From the NCBI RefSeq assembly GCF_051487185.1, contig NZ_JAHVDK010000021.1:86958-150957 (forward strand): DNA of 64,000 nt. Reading direction: 5' to 3'. Position numbers and translations under genes: made by a program. The notes under the pieces are model-generated. The model did not search any database. It saw nothing but the letters and a program-made list of their open reading frames with translations, and had not been told where the DNA came from. Source of the stretch: Inquilinus limosus_F. GTDB taxonomy: Bacteria; Pseudomonadota; Alphaproteobacteria; DSM-16000; Inquilinaceae. Below, in pieces: positions 29,064 through 36,003 of this stretch (its first letter is position 1; every line of letters begins with the position of its first letter).

Positions 29064-29444
29064 TCAGGCGCCGGCCTCGCGCGGCACGATCCTGACGGTG
29101 GCGGCGCGGGCGCGGGGGCCGATCATCGCGGCGAGATACGGGCTGCCGCCGTACTTGGCCCGATAGGCGTCGTCGATCCGGCCCTGGATCGGCCCGTCGA
29201 CCGGCGCGAAGGCCACGTCCCGGGTCATGCCGGCGGCGATGATCCGCCCGGCCTTCTGCCGCAGCGCTGCCCGGTACCAGCGGGAGGCCGGCCCGTTGTA
29301 GGCACGGACATAGAGCCCGTCTTCGACCGCGACGGACCAGATCCAGGTCGGGGTGCCGTGGGTCCGCCCGTCTTCCCGGAACGGTGCGACGTGCAGATCG
29401 TCGGCCGCCGTGATCCGGTGCAACTCGTCTTTCGGCCATTCCAG
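29064..29444 (-). CDS. DUF2255 family protein
   Basis: About 126 residues. Body: ADDLHVAPFREDG, GTPTWIWSVAVEDGLYVRAY, NGPASRWYRAALRQKAGRI and GRIDDAYRAKYGGSPYLAAM, which I recognise as the DUF2255 pattern (flavin-reductase-like small barrel suspected, function unknown). The start is unclear. A strong AAAGGAGAT site (29460-29452) precedes a CTG at 29444 that keeps the homologous LEWPKDELHRI segment; TTG at 29423 is the next option, and the nearby ATG at 29439 is out of frame. The ribosome binding site overlaps the stop of the upstream gene, so the genes are coupled. Confidence 0.75.
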   Translation of the reverse strand: MEWPKDELHRITAADDLHVAPFREDGRTHGTPTWIWSVAVEDGLYVRAYNGPASRWYRAALRQKAGRIIAAGMTRDVAFAPVDGPIQGRIDDAYRAKYGGSPYLAAMIGPRARAATVRIVPREAGA

Positions 29445-29457
29445 CGTCGGATCTCCT

Positions 29458-29982
29458 TTACCGGTCCAGGAGTTCGATCGTCGCCGTCCGCGGCCCGGGG
29501 CGGCTCAGCGCCTCGATGCCGGATTCGATCGTTCCCAGATGGATGAGCCCGCGCGAGTAGCCGAAATCGCGATGATAGATCGCGACATTCCCCCACGGCG
29601 CGTAGTAGGCGATGTCTCTGACCGAGGGATCGAATCCCGCCGGCGCATCTTCCTCGGACAACCGCCGCGGCAGATCGGCGATCTTCTCGGTCGATGCATG
29701 GTCCCGCAGCGTCACGGTCAGCGGCAGCAGGGATGCGAAGTCTCTGGCCGTCGCGCTGTCCTCGAGCGTGGCGGTCAGGACCGTGTCGTCGATCCGGATA
29801 CCGATCTTCATGGTGCCTGTCTGTTGATGGGATGCTGCTTCCCGCGGAGTCGCGGGCACGGCCGGGCTGGCGGCGGCCTCGGCGCGGACGCCCGCCGCGG
29901 CGGAGCCCAGCGCGATTGCCGCGGCGGCCGTGAGGGCAGCGATGCCGCCGACGGCAGCGAGGACGCGCCTGCGGGTGATCAT
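29458..29982 (-). CDS. exported cyclophilin-like fold protein
   Basis: A 174-residue protein. The N-terminus MITRRRVLAAVGGIAALTAA has a twin-arginine-like or Sec export signal (about 1-35). The domain (about 57-172) reads MKIGIRIDDTVLTATLEDSA, then LPLTVTLRDHASTEKIADLP and YAPWGNVAIYHRDFGYSRGL, matching the cyclophilin-like domain family of small bacterial proteins. Function unknown. Divergent LysR gene 108 bp away; followed directly by DUF2255 and the SDR, so the three form a probable LysR-controlled operon. Confidence 0.78.
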   Translation of the reverse strand: MITRRRVLAAVGGIAALTAAAAIALGSAAAGVRAEAAASPAVPATPREAASHQQTGTMKIGIRIDDTVLTATLEDSATARDFASLLPLTVTLRDHASTEKIADLPRRLSEEDAPAGFDPSVRDIAYYAPWGNVAIYHRDFGYSRGLIHLGTIESGIEALSRPGPRTATIELLDR

Positions 29983-30090
29983 CGCCTCCCTCCGGTGCGG
30001 TCGTCGGTGTCGGGGACCCGGACTCTAAGGGCGTGGTGCCTTCGCGATTAGCCGCTACAATCCGCATGGACCTATAAGCAGTGCCGATAA

Positions 30091-30984
30091 ATGCAGCGTG
30101 GACACCTGGATGACCTGGCCGCCCTCGTCGCCGTCGCGCGGGAGCGGAGCTTCACCAAGGCGGCGGCGAAGCTGGCCGTCTCGCAATCGGCGCTGAGCCA
30201 GACGATCCGCCAGCTCGAGACCCGGCTGGGCATCCGGCTGCTGACCCGCACGACGCGCAGCGTCGGGCTGACCGAGGCGGGCGAGCGCCTGCTGCGCACC
30301 GTGGCCCCGCGGCTGGAGGAGATCGAGGCCGAGCTAGCCTCGGTCAGCGAGCTCGGGGAAAAGCCGTCCGGCACCATCCGGATCACCGCCGGCGACCATG
30401 CGATCCGGTCGGTCCTGTGGCCGAAGCTGGAAAGGTTTCTGCCCCGCTATCCCGACATCAGGGTCGAGCTCGCCATCGACTACGGGCTGACCGACATCGT
30501 CACGGAGCGCTACGACGCCGGCGTGCGCTGGGGCGAGCAGGTGGCCCGGGACATGGTCGCGGTGCGCATCGGGCCGGACATCCGCTTCGCCGTGGTCGGG
30601 TCGGACTCCTACTTCGCGCGGCGGCCGCGGCCGCAGACGCCGCAGGACCTGGTCGCGCACAGCTGCATCAATCTGCGCCTGCCAACCTTTGGCGGGCTTT
30701 ATGCCTGGGAGTTCGAACGGGACGGCCGCGAGATGAAGGTGCGCGTCGAAGGCCAGCTCGTCTTCAACGGCATCTATCAGGTCCTCGACGCCGCCCTGGC
30801 CGGCTTCGGCCTGGCCTATGTGCCGGAGGATCTGGCGCGGCCCCATCTCGCCAAGGGCCGCCTCCACCGGGTGCTGGAGGACTGGTGCCCACCCTGGTCG
30901 GGCTATCACCTGTACTATCCGAGCCGGCGCCAGACCTCCGCCGCCTTCGCCCTGCTGGTCGACGCGCTGCGCCACCGGGGCTGA
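30091..30984 (+). CDS. LysR-family transcriptional regulator
   Basis: A 297-residue LysR regulator with helix-turn-helix at about residues 5-65 (SFTKAAAKLAVSQSALSQTI) and the CrgA-like effector domain (YDAGVRWGEQVARDMVAVRI). Divergent from the cyclophilin-like/DUF2255/SDR genes and therefore their likely regulator; this LysR-SDR-cyclophilin arrangement is frequent in proteobacteria. Effector unknown. Confidence 0.92.
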   Translation: MQRGHLDDLAALVAVARERSFTKAAAKLAVSQSALSQTIRQLETRLGIRLLTRTTRSVGLTEAGERLLRTVAPRLEEIEAELASVSELGEKPSGTIRITAGDHAIRSVLWPKLERFLPRYPDIRVELAIDYGLTDIVTERYDAGVRWGEQVARDMVAVRIGPDIRFAVVGSDSYFARRPRPQTPQDLVAHSCINLRLPTFGGLYAWEFERDGREMKVRVEGQLVFNGIYQVLDAALAGFGLAYVPEDLARPHLAKGRLHRVLEDWCPPWSGYHLYYPSRRQTSAAFALLVDALRHRG

Positions 30985-31007
30985 GGCGGGCCTGCCGGGC
31001 GCGGTTC

Positions 31008-31391
31008 TCACTTCGCCTTTGCCCCGAGGACAATGGGAACGGCGTCGAGCAGCCTGCGGGACCGGACCATGGTCTCCGTGTCGGCCCGGAACTTCTGGAA
31101 GTGTGGGGTTTGCAGATGTGTCCGATAGGCGGTCTCGTCGGCATAGACCTCGAAGACCCTGACCCGAGCCGGATCGTCCTTTTCGAACACGGCGTAGAGG
31201 GCCAGGACGCCCGGCTCCACGCGAACAGCGGTCTCGATCTCGTCCCTGATCGCGGCGCTGAATTCCTGCGCCCGGGCCGGGTCGATCTCCAGCTCCGCCA
31301 GGCGGATATACGGCTCCTGCATCGGCTCGGCGGAAGTGCCGCCAGGCGAGAGCGTGAGCAGCGAGGCGGCGAGAACTGTCTTGGCGTTCAT
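31008..31391 (-). CDS. exported antibiotic biosynthesis monooxygenase-fold protein
   Basis: A 127-residue protein from ATG at 31391; the frame further up is antisense to nothing useful but overlaps the upstream gene. The signal-like N-terminus MNAKTVLAASLLTLSPGGTS is followed by an ABM dimeric alpha-beta barrel (about 27-120), with RLAELEIDPARAQEFSAAIR, ALYAVFEKDDPARVRVFEVY and YRTHLQTPHFQKF. The family includes putative quinol monooxygenases such as YgiN. Ten bp after the stop of the CMD protein, in one operon. Confidence 0.8.
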   Translation of the reverse strand: MNAKTVLAASLLTLSPGGTSAEPMQEPYIRLAELEIDPARAQEFSAAIRDEIETAVRVEPGVLALYAVFEKDDPARVRVFEVYADETAYRTHLQTPHFQKFRADTETMVRSRRLLDAVPIVLGAKAK

Positions 31392-31401
31392 GGCGGGCCT
31401 G

Positions 31402-32157
31402 CTATTTCGGGCGCTTCTCGAACACGTCCCTCGCCACCGGCAGCGCCGAGAAGACGTTCGGCCAGCCGGCATAGAAGGCCAGCTGCGTCAGGGCTTCTGC
31501 GGCCTGCGGCTGGGTCAGGCCATTGTCCATGGCCCTGCTCAGGTGATAGGGCAACTGGGCGACCTGGCCGGTGGCGACCAGCGCGCTGACCGTGACCAGG
31601 CTGCGGTCGCGCGGCGCCAGGTCGGGGCGCAGCCACAGGTCCCGGAACAGGACGTCTGTGGTGTATTGCACGACTCCAGGGGCGACGGCGTCGAACTGCT
31701 CCCCGACGCGTGTCGCGCGCTGCGCTTCGGCCGCCTCGTCGAGCGGCAGGAGGGCCGGCGCGGCGGCGGGCAGCTGGTCGCTCCCGATCTGACGTGCGGC
31801 GAAGACGTCCTTGGCGACAACTGCCGCCGCCGTCGCATTGCCCCAGCCGGAATAGAAGGCGAGATGTGTGATGATCTCCGAGATCTCGCGGGGCGTCACG
31901 CCGCTGTCGAGCGCGAGGCCGAGATAGAAGGGCAGCTCGACGGTCTGGTGGCGCGCGATCATGGCGGCGAGGGTGACAATGCTCCGGTCCCGCGCGGACA
32001 GGCCGGGGCGCTTCCAGACGCCGCCCAGCAGCGTATCCCGCGTGTATCTTTCCAGGGCGGGGGCGACCATGTGCGGATCCTTCTTCGATGGCTCCGCCTG
32101 CGCCGCCGAGGCGGTCACGAGGCACAGGACGGCGATGACGGTGGCAAGAGGACTCAT
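31402..32157 (-). CDS. exported carboxymuconolactone decarboxylase family protein
   Basis: A 251-residue protein with a signal peptide (MSPLATVIAVLCLVTASAAQ, cut near AEP). It has two CMD/AhpD-type helical repeats: about 55-120 (LSARDRSIVTLAAMIARHQT, EISEIITHLAFYSGWGNATA) and 165-245 (LAPRDRSLVTVSALVATGQV, EALTQLAFYAGWPNVFSALP). The two repeats resemble each other strongly. No CxxC peroxidatic motif is seen. Reaction unknown; possibly a periplasmic lactone or hydroperoxide-related enzyme. Cotranscribed with the ABM-fold protein. Confidence 0.85.
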   Translation of the reverse strand: MSPLATVIAVLCLVTASAAQAEPSKKDPHMVAPALERYTRDTLLGGVWKRPGLSARDRSIVTLAAMIARHQTVELPFYLGLALDSGVTPREISEIITHLAFYSGWGNATAAAVVAKDVFAARQIGSDQLPAAAPALLPLDEAAEAQRATRVGEQFDAVAPGVVQYTTDVLFRDLWLRPDLAPRDRSLVTVSALVATGQVAQLPYHLSRAMDNGLTQPQAAEALTQLAFYAGWPNVFSALPVARDVFEKRPK

Positions 32158-32427
32158 CGACGATTCCTGCGATCGTTGCGTCGAGCCGGAAGGTCGTCCG
32201 GCGTTTGCCGGGTTCTCCTCTCCTGGTTATAGGCGCGCGCCCCGGCATGCGATTATCCGGCGGAATGCGCATGAGCCTATTAGAAGGCCTTATGGATCTG
32301 CGGGCGTGGCGGACTGCACCCGATCCCTGAACGAGAGGCGCGGGCGCCGACACCGGCGCACGGCTTCCGGCAACGAGAACGACGCCGTAAGGTGATCGGA
32401 CCTGACCATCCGACCCGGGGGCTGCCG

Positions 32428-33009
32428 ATGACCGAGATCCTGTTGTTCCACCACGCCCAGGGGCTGACCCCCGGCGTGCGGGCGTTCGCCGACGATCTGC
32501 GGGCCGCCGGCCACGTCGTGCACGCGCCGGACCTGTTCGACGGGCGCTGCTTCGACAGCATCGACGAGGGGCTCGCCCATATCCGCACGATCGGTTTCGA
32601 GGAGATGCGGGAGCGCGGCGTCCGCATCGCCGACGGGCTTCCGTCCGGGCTGGTCTATGCCGGGTTCTCGTTTGGCGTTCTGCCGGCGCAAAAGCTGGCG
32701 CAGACTCGGCCGGGGGCCCGCGGGGCCCTGCTTTTCCACTCCTGCCTGCCGATCAGCGGCGACTGGGCGTTCGGCCCTTGGCCGGACGGCGTCCCGGTGC
32801 AGATCCACGGCATGGACAACGACCCGATCTTCGTCGGCGAGGGCGACATAGACGCGGCCCGCGAGATCGTGGCGAAGGTCGAGGATGCGGAGCTGTTCCT
32901 GTATCCGGGCGACCAGCACTACTTCGCCGACAGCTCGCTTCCGTCCTACGATCCGGACGCGACCGCGCTGCTCACCAAACGGGTGCTCGCGTTCCTGGAT
33001 CGCGTCTGA
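32428..33009 (+). CDS. dienelactone hydrolase family protein
   Basis: A 193-residue alpha/beta hydrolase from ATG at 32428 (MTEILLFHHAQGLTPGVRAF). The nucleophile elbow is GFSFG (Ser where classic dienelactone hydrolase has Cys). MDNDPIF supplies a likely Asp and GDQHYFAD the His. Length is short but complete for the DLH family. Cytosolic, substrate unknown. Followed by hairpin repeats that probably end transcription. Confidence 0.82.
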   Translation: MTEILLFHHAQGLTPGVRAFADDLRAAGHVVHAPDLFDGRCFDSIDEGLAHIRTIGFEEMRERGVRIADGLPSGLVYAGFSFGVLPAQKLAQTRPGARGALLFHSCLPISGDWAFGPWPDGVPVQIHGMDNDPIFVGEGDIDAAREIVAKVEDAELFLYPGDQHYFADSSLPSYDPDATALLTKRVLAFLDRV

Positions 33010-33047
33010 TCATTCACGGACGGCGAGCGCGAAGCGGCAGCACGTAA

Positions 33048-33126
33048 GTTGGGTTCGCTGGAGGCGAGCCCAACATTCCACCGTTCTGCGGCATCCGTGA
33101 TTATTGGGTTCGCGGCACGCGAACCC
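33048..33126. repeat. two GGGTTCGC-type hairpins
   Basis: GTTGGGTTCGC-tgga-GGCGAGCCCAAC (33048-33074) and GGGTTCGCG-gca-CGCGAACCC (33106-33126) lie 31 bp apart. A related unit, GTCGGTCGGGTT...AACCCGACCGAC, occurs after the first RTX gene of the tandem array. They look like one dispersed repeat family that also works as gene ends. Confidence 0.6.
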
Positions 33127-33226
33127 GGCCTGCGAACTTCCCAGCTGTCGACGAGATCCATGGGGTCGCTCCCCCCGTGCTCGGCGATTTCGGAAAGCTT
33201 CGGTCAGCGTGGAGGGCCACTGTACC

Positions 33227-34123
33227 TCATGCCGGAAACAGACTCCGCGCCATGAAGTCGACGAAGACCCGCAGCTTGGGCGCGGGATGGCGGCTCGACG
33301 GCCACAGCAGGCGGAACACGCCCTCGTGCTCGGTGTGGTCGGCCAGAACGACCGCCAGCCGGCCCTCTTCGAGCTGCCGGCGGATGGCGAAGTCCGGCAG
33401 GCAGGCGATGCCCAGACCCGCTTCGGCCATGGCGATCAGCGGCTCGATCGTGTTCGCCACCGCCGCGCTCGGCAGCGCGACCTCGCGGCGCAGTGGCCAG
33501 GGCTCCAGCTTGCCGCTGGTGGCGAAGCGGTGCTGCAGGCAGGCATGGCCGGCCAGCTCCTCCGGCGCCCGCGGCACGCCCCGCCGCTCCAGGTAGCCGG
33601 GAGAGGCCACGAGCTGCAGCCGGAAGACGCCCAGGAAACGGCTCATCAGCCGGGAATCGCTGACATCGCCGGCCCGCACCACCGCGTCGAAGCCCTCCTC
33701 GATCACCTCGACCAGCCGGTCGCTGAAGTCGAGGTCCAGCTCGATCTCGGGATAGGCCTGCATGAAGGCGCTGAGGGTCGGCATCATCAGCATGCCGGCC
33801 AGGGGCAGGCTGACCCGCAGCCGGCCGCGCGGCGCGCCCCGGCTCTGCGCCAGCTCCATCTCGGCGGTCTCGATCTCGCTGAAGATCCGCCGGCAGCGCT
33901 CCAGGAACAGCGCGCCCTCCGGCGTCAGCGTCACCGAGCGGGTCGAGCGGTGGAACAGCCGCACGCCCAGCCGGTCCTCCAGCCGCGCCACCGCCTTGCC
34001 GATGGCGGAGGCGGAGACGCCGAGCTGCCGCCCCGCCGCGGTGAAGCTGCGCGCATCCGCCGCCCGGACGAAGGCGTCGAGCGCGCCGAGGCTGTCGGTG
34101 TGCCGCAAGGTCATTCCGGACAT
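33227..34123 (-). CDS. LysR-family transcriptional regulator
   Basis: A 298-residue LysR protein: helix-turn-helix at about residues 10-70 (DAFVRAADARSFTAAGRQLG, ASAIGKAVARLED) and effector domain to the end. The ATG at 34123 is followed in frame by another at 34114. It is divergent from the polysaccharide deacetylase gene (93-bp gap containing CCGGACATCC and TGTCCGGA, a possible dyad at about 34117-34141) and probably regulates it. Confidence 0.92.
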   Translation of the reverse strand: MSGMTLRHTDSLGALDAFVRAADARSFTAAGRQLGVSASAIGKAVARLEDRLGVRLFHRSTRSVTLTPEGALFLERCRRIFSEIETAEMELAQSRGAPRGRLRVSLPLAGMLMMPTLSAFMQAYPEIELDLDFSDRLVEVIEEGFDAVVRAGDVSDSRLMSRFLGVFRLQLVASPGYLERRGVPRAPEELAGHACLQHRFATSGKLEPWPLRREVALPSAAVANTIEPLIAMAEAGLGIACLPDFAIRRQLEEGRLAVVLADHTEHEGVFRLLWPSSRHPAPKLRVFVDFMARSLFPA

Positions 34124-34216
34124 CCATGTCGCAAGTGTCCGGAACTATAGCCCAATTCTCCGGAATGCGCGGTGGACTCATCTTGGCGGTGAACAGTCTC
34201 ACCGAAGGAGGCCAGC

Positions 34217-35113
34217 ATGCCCCAGGACACCGCCGCGCCGCAGCATCACGACCGGTTCCCGTATTCCGCCATCGTCGACCGCCCGCCGCTGCGCTGGCCG
34301 AACGGCGCCCGGGTAGCGGTGTGGGTGGTCCCGAACATCGAGCATTTCCTGTTCGACCGGCCGTCCAGCTCGATCAACCCGCACACCGCCAACCTGGTCC
34401 CCGACGTGCTGAACTATTCCTGGCGCGACTACGGCGTCCGCGTCGGCATCTGGCGGCTGATGGAGGTGATGGAGCGATACGGGGTCAAGGGCACGGTGGC
34501 GCTCAACGCCGACGTCGTCCGGCACTATCCGCGCATCATCGAGGCCGGGCGGGCGCTCGGCTGGGAATGGATGGGCCACGGCATGACCAACTCCACCCTG
34601 ATCCACGGCCAGCCGGAGGAAGAGGAGCGGGAGATCATCCACAGCGTCGTCGACACCGTCGGCCAGGCCACCGGCGCGCGGCCGCGCGGCTGGCTCAGCC
34701 CGGCGTTGACGGAATCGCACCGGACGCCCGACCTGCTGGCCGAGGCCGGCATCGACTACGTCGCCAACTGGGTGAATGACGAGCAGCCCTATCCGATGCG
34801 GGTGAAGTCCGGTTCGATGCTGTCGCTGCCCTATTCGATCGAGATCAACGACTTCAACGCCTTCCTCTTCCAGGGGCAGACGGGTGAGCAGTTCGCGCGG
34901 ACGATCCGCGACCAGTTCGACGTGCTCTACGAGGAGGGCGCCGGGACCGGGCGGGTGATGGGCATCGCCCTGCACCCGTTCCTGATCGGCCATCCGCACC
35001 GGGCGAAACATTTCGCCGAGGCGCTCGCCCACATCGCCTCGCACCGCGACGTCTGGCTCGCCACCGGCGGCGAGATCGCGGACTGGTACCGGACGAATTA
35101 TCAGGGGAACTGA
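34217..35113 (+). CDS. polysaccharide deacetylase family protein
   Basis: A 298-residue NodB-homology protein with start at 34217 after GAAGGAGGCCAGC. Segments VGIWRLMEVMERYGVKGTVA, LNADVVRHYP, GWEWMGHGMTNS and WLSPALTES belong to the PuuE/allantoinase-like branch rather than chitin deacetylases; ALHPFLIGHPHR is the conserved C-terminal motif. No signal peptide, so probably cytosolic hydrolysis of a small amide. The last 34 bp of homology (GGEIADWYR) recur at 35950, after the toxin-antitoxin pair. Confidence 0.88.
   Translation: MPQDTAAPQHHDRFPYSAIVDRPPLRWPNGARVAVWVVPNIEHFLFDRPSSSINPHTANLVPDVLNYSWRDYGVRVGIWRLMEVMERYGVKGTVALNADVVRHYPRIIEAGRALGWEWMGHGMTNSTLIHGQPEEEEREIIHSVVDTVGQATGARPRGWLSPALTESHRTPDLLAEAGIDYVANWVNDEQPYPMRVKSGSMLSLPYSIEINDFNAFLFQGQTGEQFARTIRDQFDVLYEEGAGTGRVMGIALHPFLIGHPHRAKHFAEALAHIASHRDVWLATGGEIADWYRTNYQGN
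35060..35093 (+). repeat. 34-bp direct repeat, copy 1 (deacetylase end)
   Basis: GCCACCGGCGGCGAGATCGC through GACTGGTACCGGA is identical to 35950-35983. The copies bracket an 856-bp block holding the toxin-antitoxin genes, marking a duplication or insertion boundary. Confidence 0.85.
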
Positions 35114-35158
35114 CCGGCGCGCCCGCGTGGGGTCCATCCTGGGGCGCGAACCAATGTC

Positions 35159-35443
35159 TTAGACAAGGCTGACCGCAAGACTTTTGCCCAAGGCGGATGC
35201 TGCCTTCACCAAGGTATCGAGCTGGATACGGTCATTGTTTGGATCGAGAAGCCGCCCGAGCTGCGTGGCGCTCGTCTTCATGCGGCGGGCCATTTCCGAC
35301 TTGGAGATGTTCTGTGCTGCCATCTCGTGCTCGATCTGAAGCGCAAGTGTCCGCTTGATGGCGGTTGCGGTCACCTCGTCATAAATGCCTTCATCGCGCA
35401 GAAAGCTCGCGAAGCTTTCGCCGATATGAGGGTTCTTATTCAT
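35159..35443 (-). CDS. higA: antitoxin, XRE/HigA-type helix-turn-helix
   Basis: A 94-residue DNA-binding antitoxin. Helix-turn-helix is at about residues 45-75 (QNISKSEMARRMKTSATQLG), with RLLDPNNDRIQLDTLVKAAS after it, the usual HigA/XRE layout. It overlaps the toxin stop by 8 bp and is transcribed after it, the HigBA order. It should neutralise the toxin and repress their shared promoter. GC content is visibly lower than the neighbouring genes, suggesting acquisition. Confidence 0.85.
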   Translation of the reverse strand: MNKNPHIGESFASFLRDEGIYDEVTATAIKRTLALQIEHEMAAQNISKSEMARRMKTSATQLGRLLDPNNDRIQLDTLVKAASALGKSLAVSLV

Positions 35444-35798
35444 AGCGCTGCACCTCCTTCATGCGGGCTGTCGCCAGTTTCAATTCCTTGTCAGGTGTCT
35501 TCCGGGACTTTTTGATGAAGCCGTGCAGAAGGACCATCTGGTTGCCGATCAGGACAAAGAACACGCGAGCAATGCGCCCCGACGAGATGTTCGACCGGAT
35601 CTCATAGAGGCCATTCACGCCTTTCATGGGCGCGCATTTCGGCATCCCGACGGGCCAGCAAAATTCCAGCGTGGCAATATCCTCGCCGATGGTCTTGCGA
35701 TCTTCGGGCGAAAGCTTCATGAGCCACTCCCGCACGGGCCGGTTCCCGGTATCAGTCGTATAGAAAGCAGCCTGCAGAATCTTCGCGGGCGTGCTCAT
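35436..35798 (-). CDS. higB: toxin, HigB/Gp49-like RelE-fold
   Basis: A 120-residue toxin of the phage-derived Gp49/HigB family. Core: PVREWLMKLSPEDRKTIGED, MKGVNGLYEIRSNISSGRIA and VFFVLIGNQMVLLHGFIKKS, followed by RKTPDKELKLATARM. This RelE-like fold normally cuts mRNA on the ribosome. First gene of the pair, with overlapping palindromes just upstream. AT-richer than the flanks. Family firm, activity untested. Confidence 0.85.
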   Translation of the reverse strand: MSTPAKILQAAFYTTDTGNRPVREWLMKLSPEDRKTIGEDIATLEFCWPVGMPKCAPMKGVNGLYEIRSNISSGRIARVFFVLIGNQMVLLHGFIKKSRKTPDKELKLATARMKEVQRYE

Positions 35799-35805
35799 CG
35801 AACTT

Positions 35806-35824
35806 ACCTTATAAGGTATACCTT
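35806..35824. promoter_or_regulatory. overlapping palindromic operators of the toxin-antitoxin pair
   Basis: ACCTTATAAGGT (35806-35817) and AAGGTATACCTT (35813-35824) are two perfect 12-bp palindromes sharing AAGGT, 8 bp upstream of the toxin start. They are placed where a HigA dimer would bind to shut off its own operon; TATAAG may be part of the -10. Confidence 0.65.
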
Positions 35825-35878
35825 TTGAGGATAAAAATCAATTCCCATCGATTGAGGATAAAAATCAATTCCCATCGA
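35825..35878. repeat. 27-bp tandem repeat, two copies
   Basis: The unit TTGAGGATAAAAATCAATTC plus CCATCGA occurs twice, head to tail and identical, directly upstream of the palindromes. It is AT-rich and lies in the toxin-antitoxin promoter; it could be a duplicated binding site or a slippage product. Confidence 0.85.
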
Positions 35879-35910
35879 AGGCCGAAGCCGCCGACGATGG
35901 AAAAGGGTGG

Positions 35911-36003
35911 GCATGGCCGGTGCGCACGGACCACGGGGTGATCGCCCAGGCCACCGGCGGCGAGATCGCGGACTGGTACCGGAAGACCTACGCGACGGCC
36001 TGA
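35911..36003 (+). pseudogene. 3' fragment of a second polysaccharide deacetylase gene
   Basis: In frame to the TGA at 36001, codons read WPVRTDHGVIAQ then ATGGEIADWYRKTYATA. The ATGGEIADWYR part is identical to the end of the intact deacetylase. There is no start or upstream body; only the tail remains, next to the tandem repeat. Either a second deacetylase gene was replaced by the toxin-antitoxin block or the tail was copied. It overlaps the stop of the convergent FAD oxidoreductase. Confidence 0.7.
35950..35983 (+). repeat. 34-bp direct repeat, copy 2
   Basis: Exact copy of 35060-35093, inside the deacetylase tail fragment. Confidence 0.85.

Noticed and set aside
29225..30067. 280-codon minus-strand frame across the cyclophilin-like gene
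   Set aside because: It is an alternative frame of the same region; the cyclophilin-like and DUF2255 frames carry the recognisable motifs.
35825..35878. 27-bp tandem repeat as the start of a CRISPR array
   Set aside because: Two copies lie directly head to tail with no spacer; it belongs to the toxin-antitoxin promoter.
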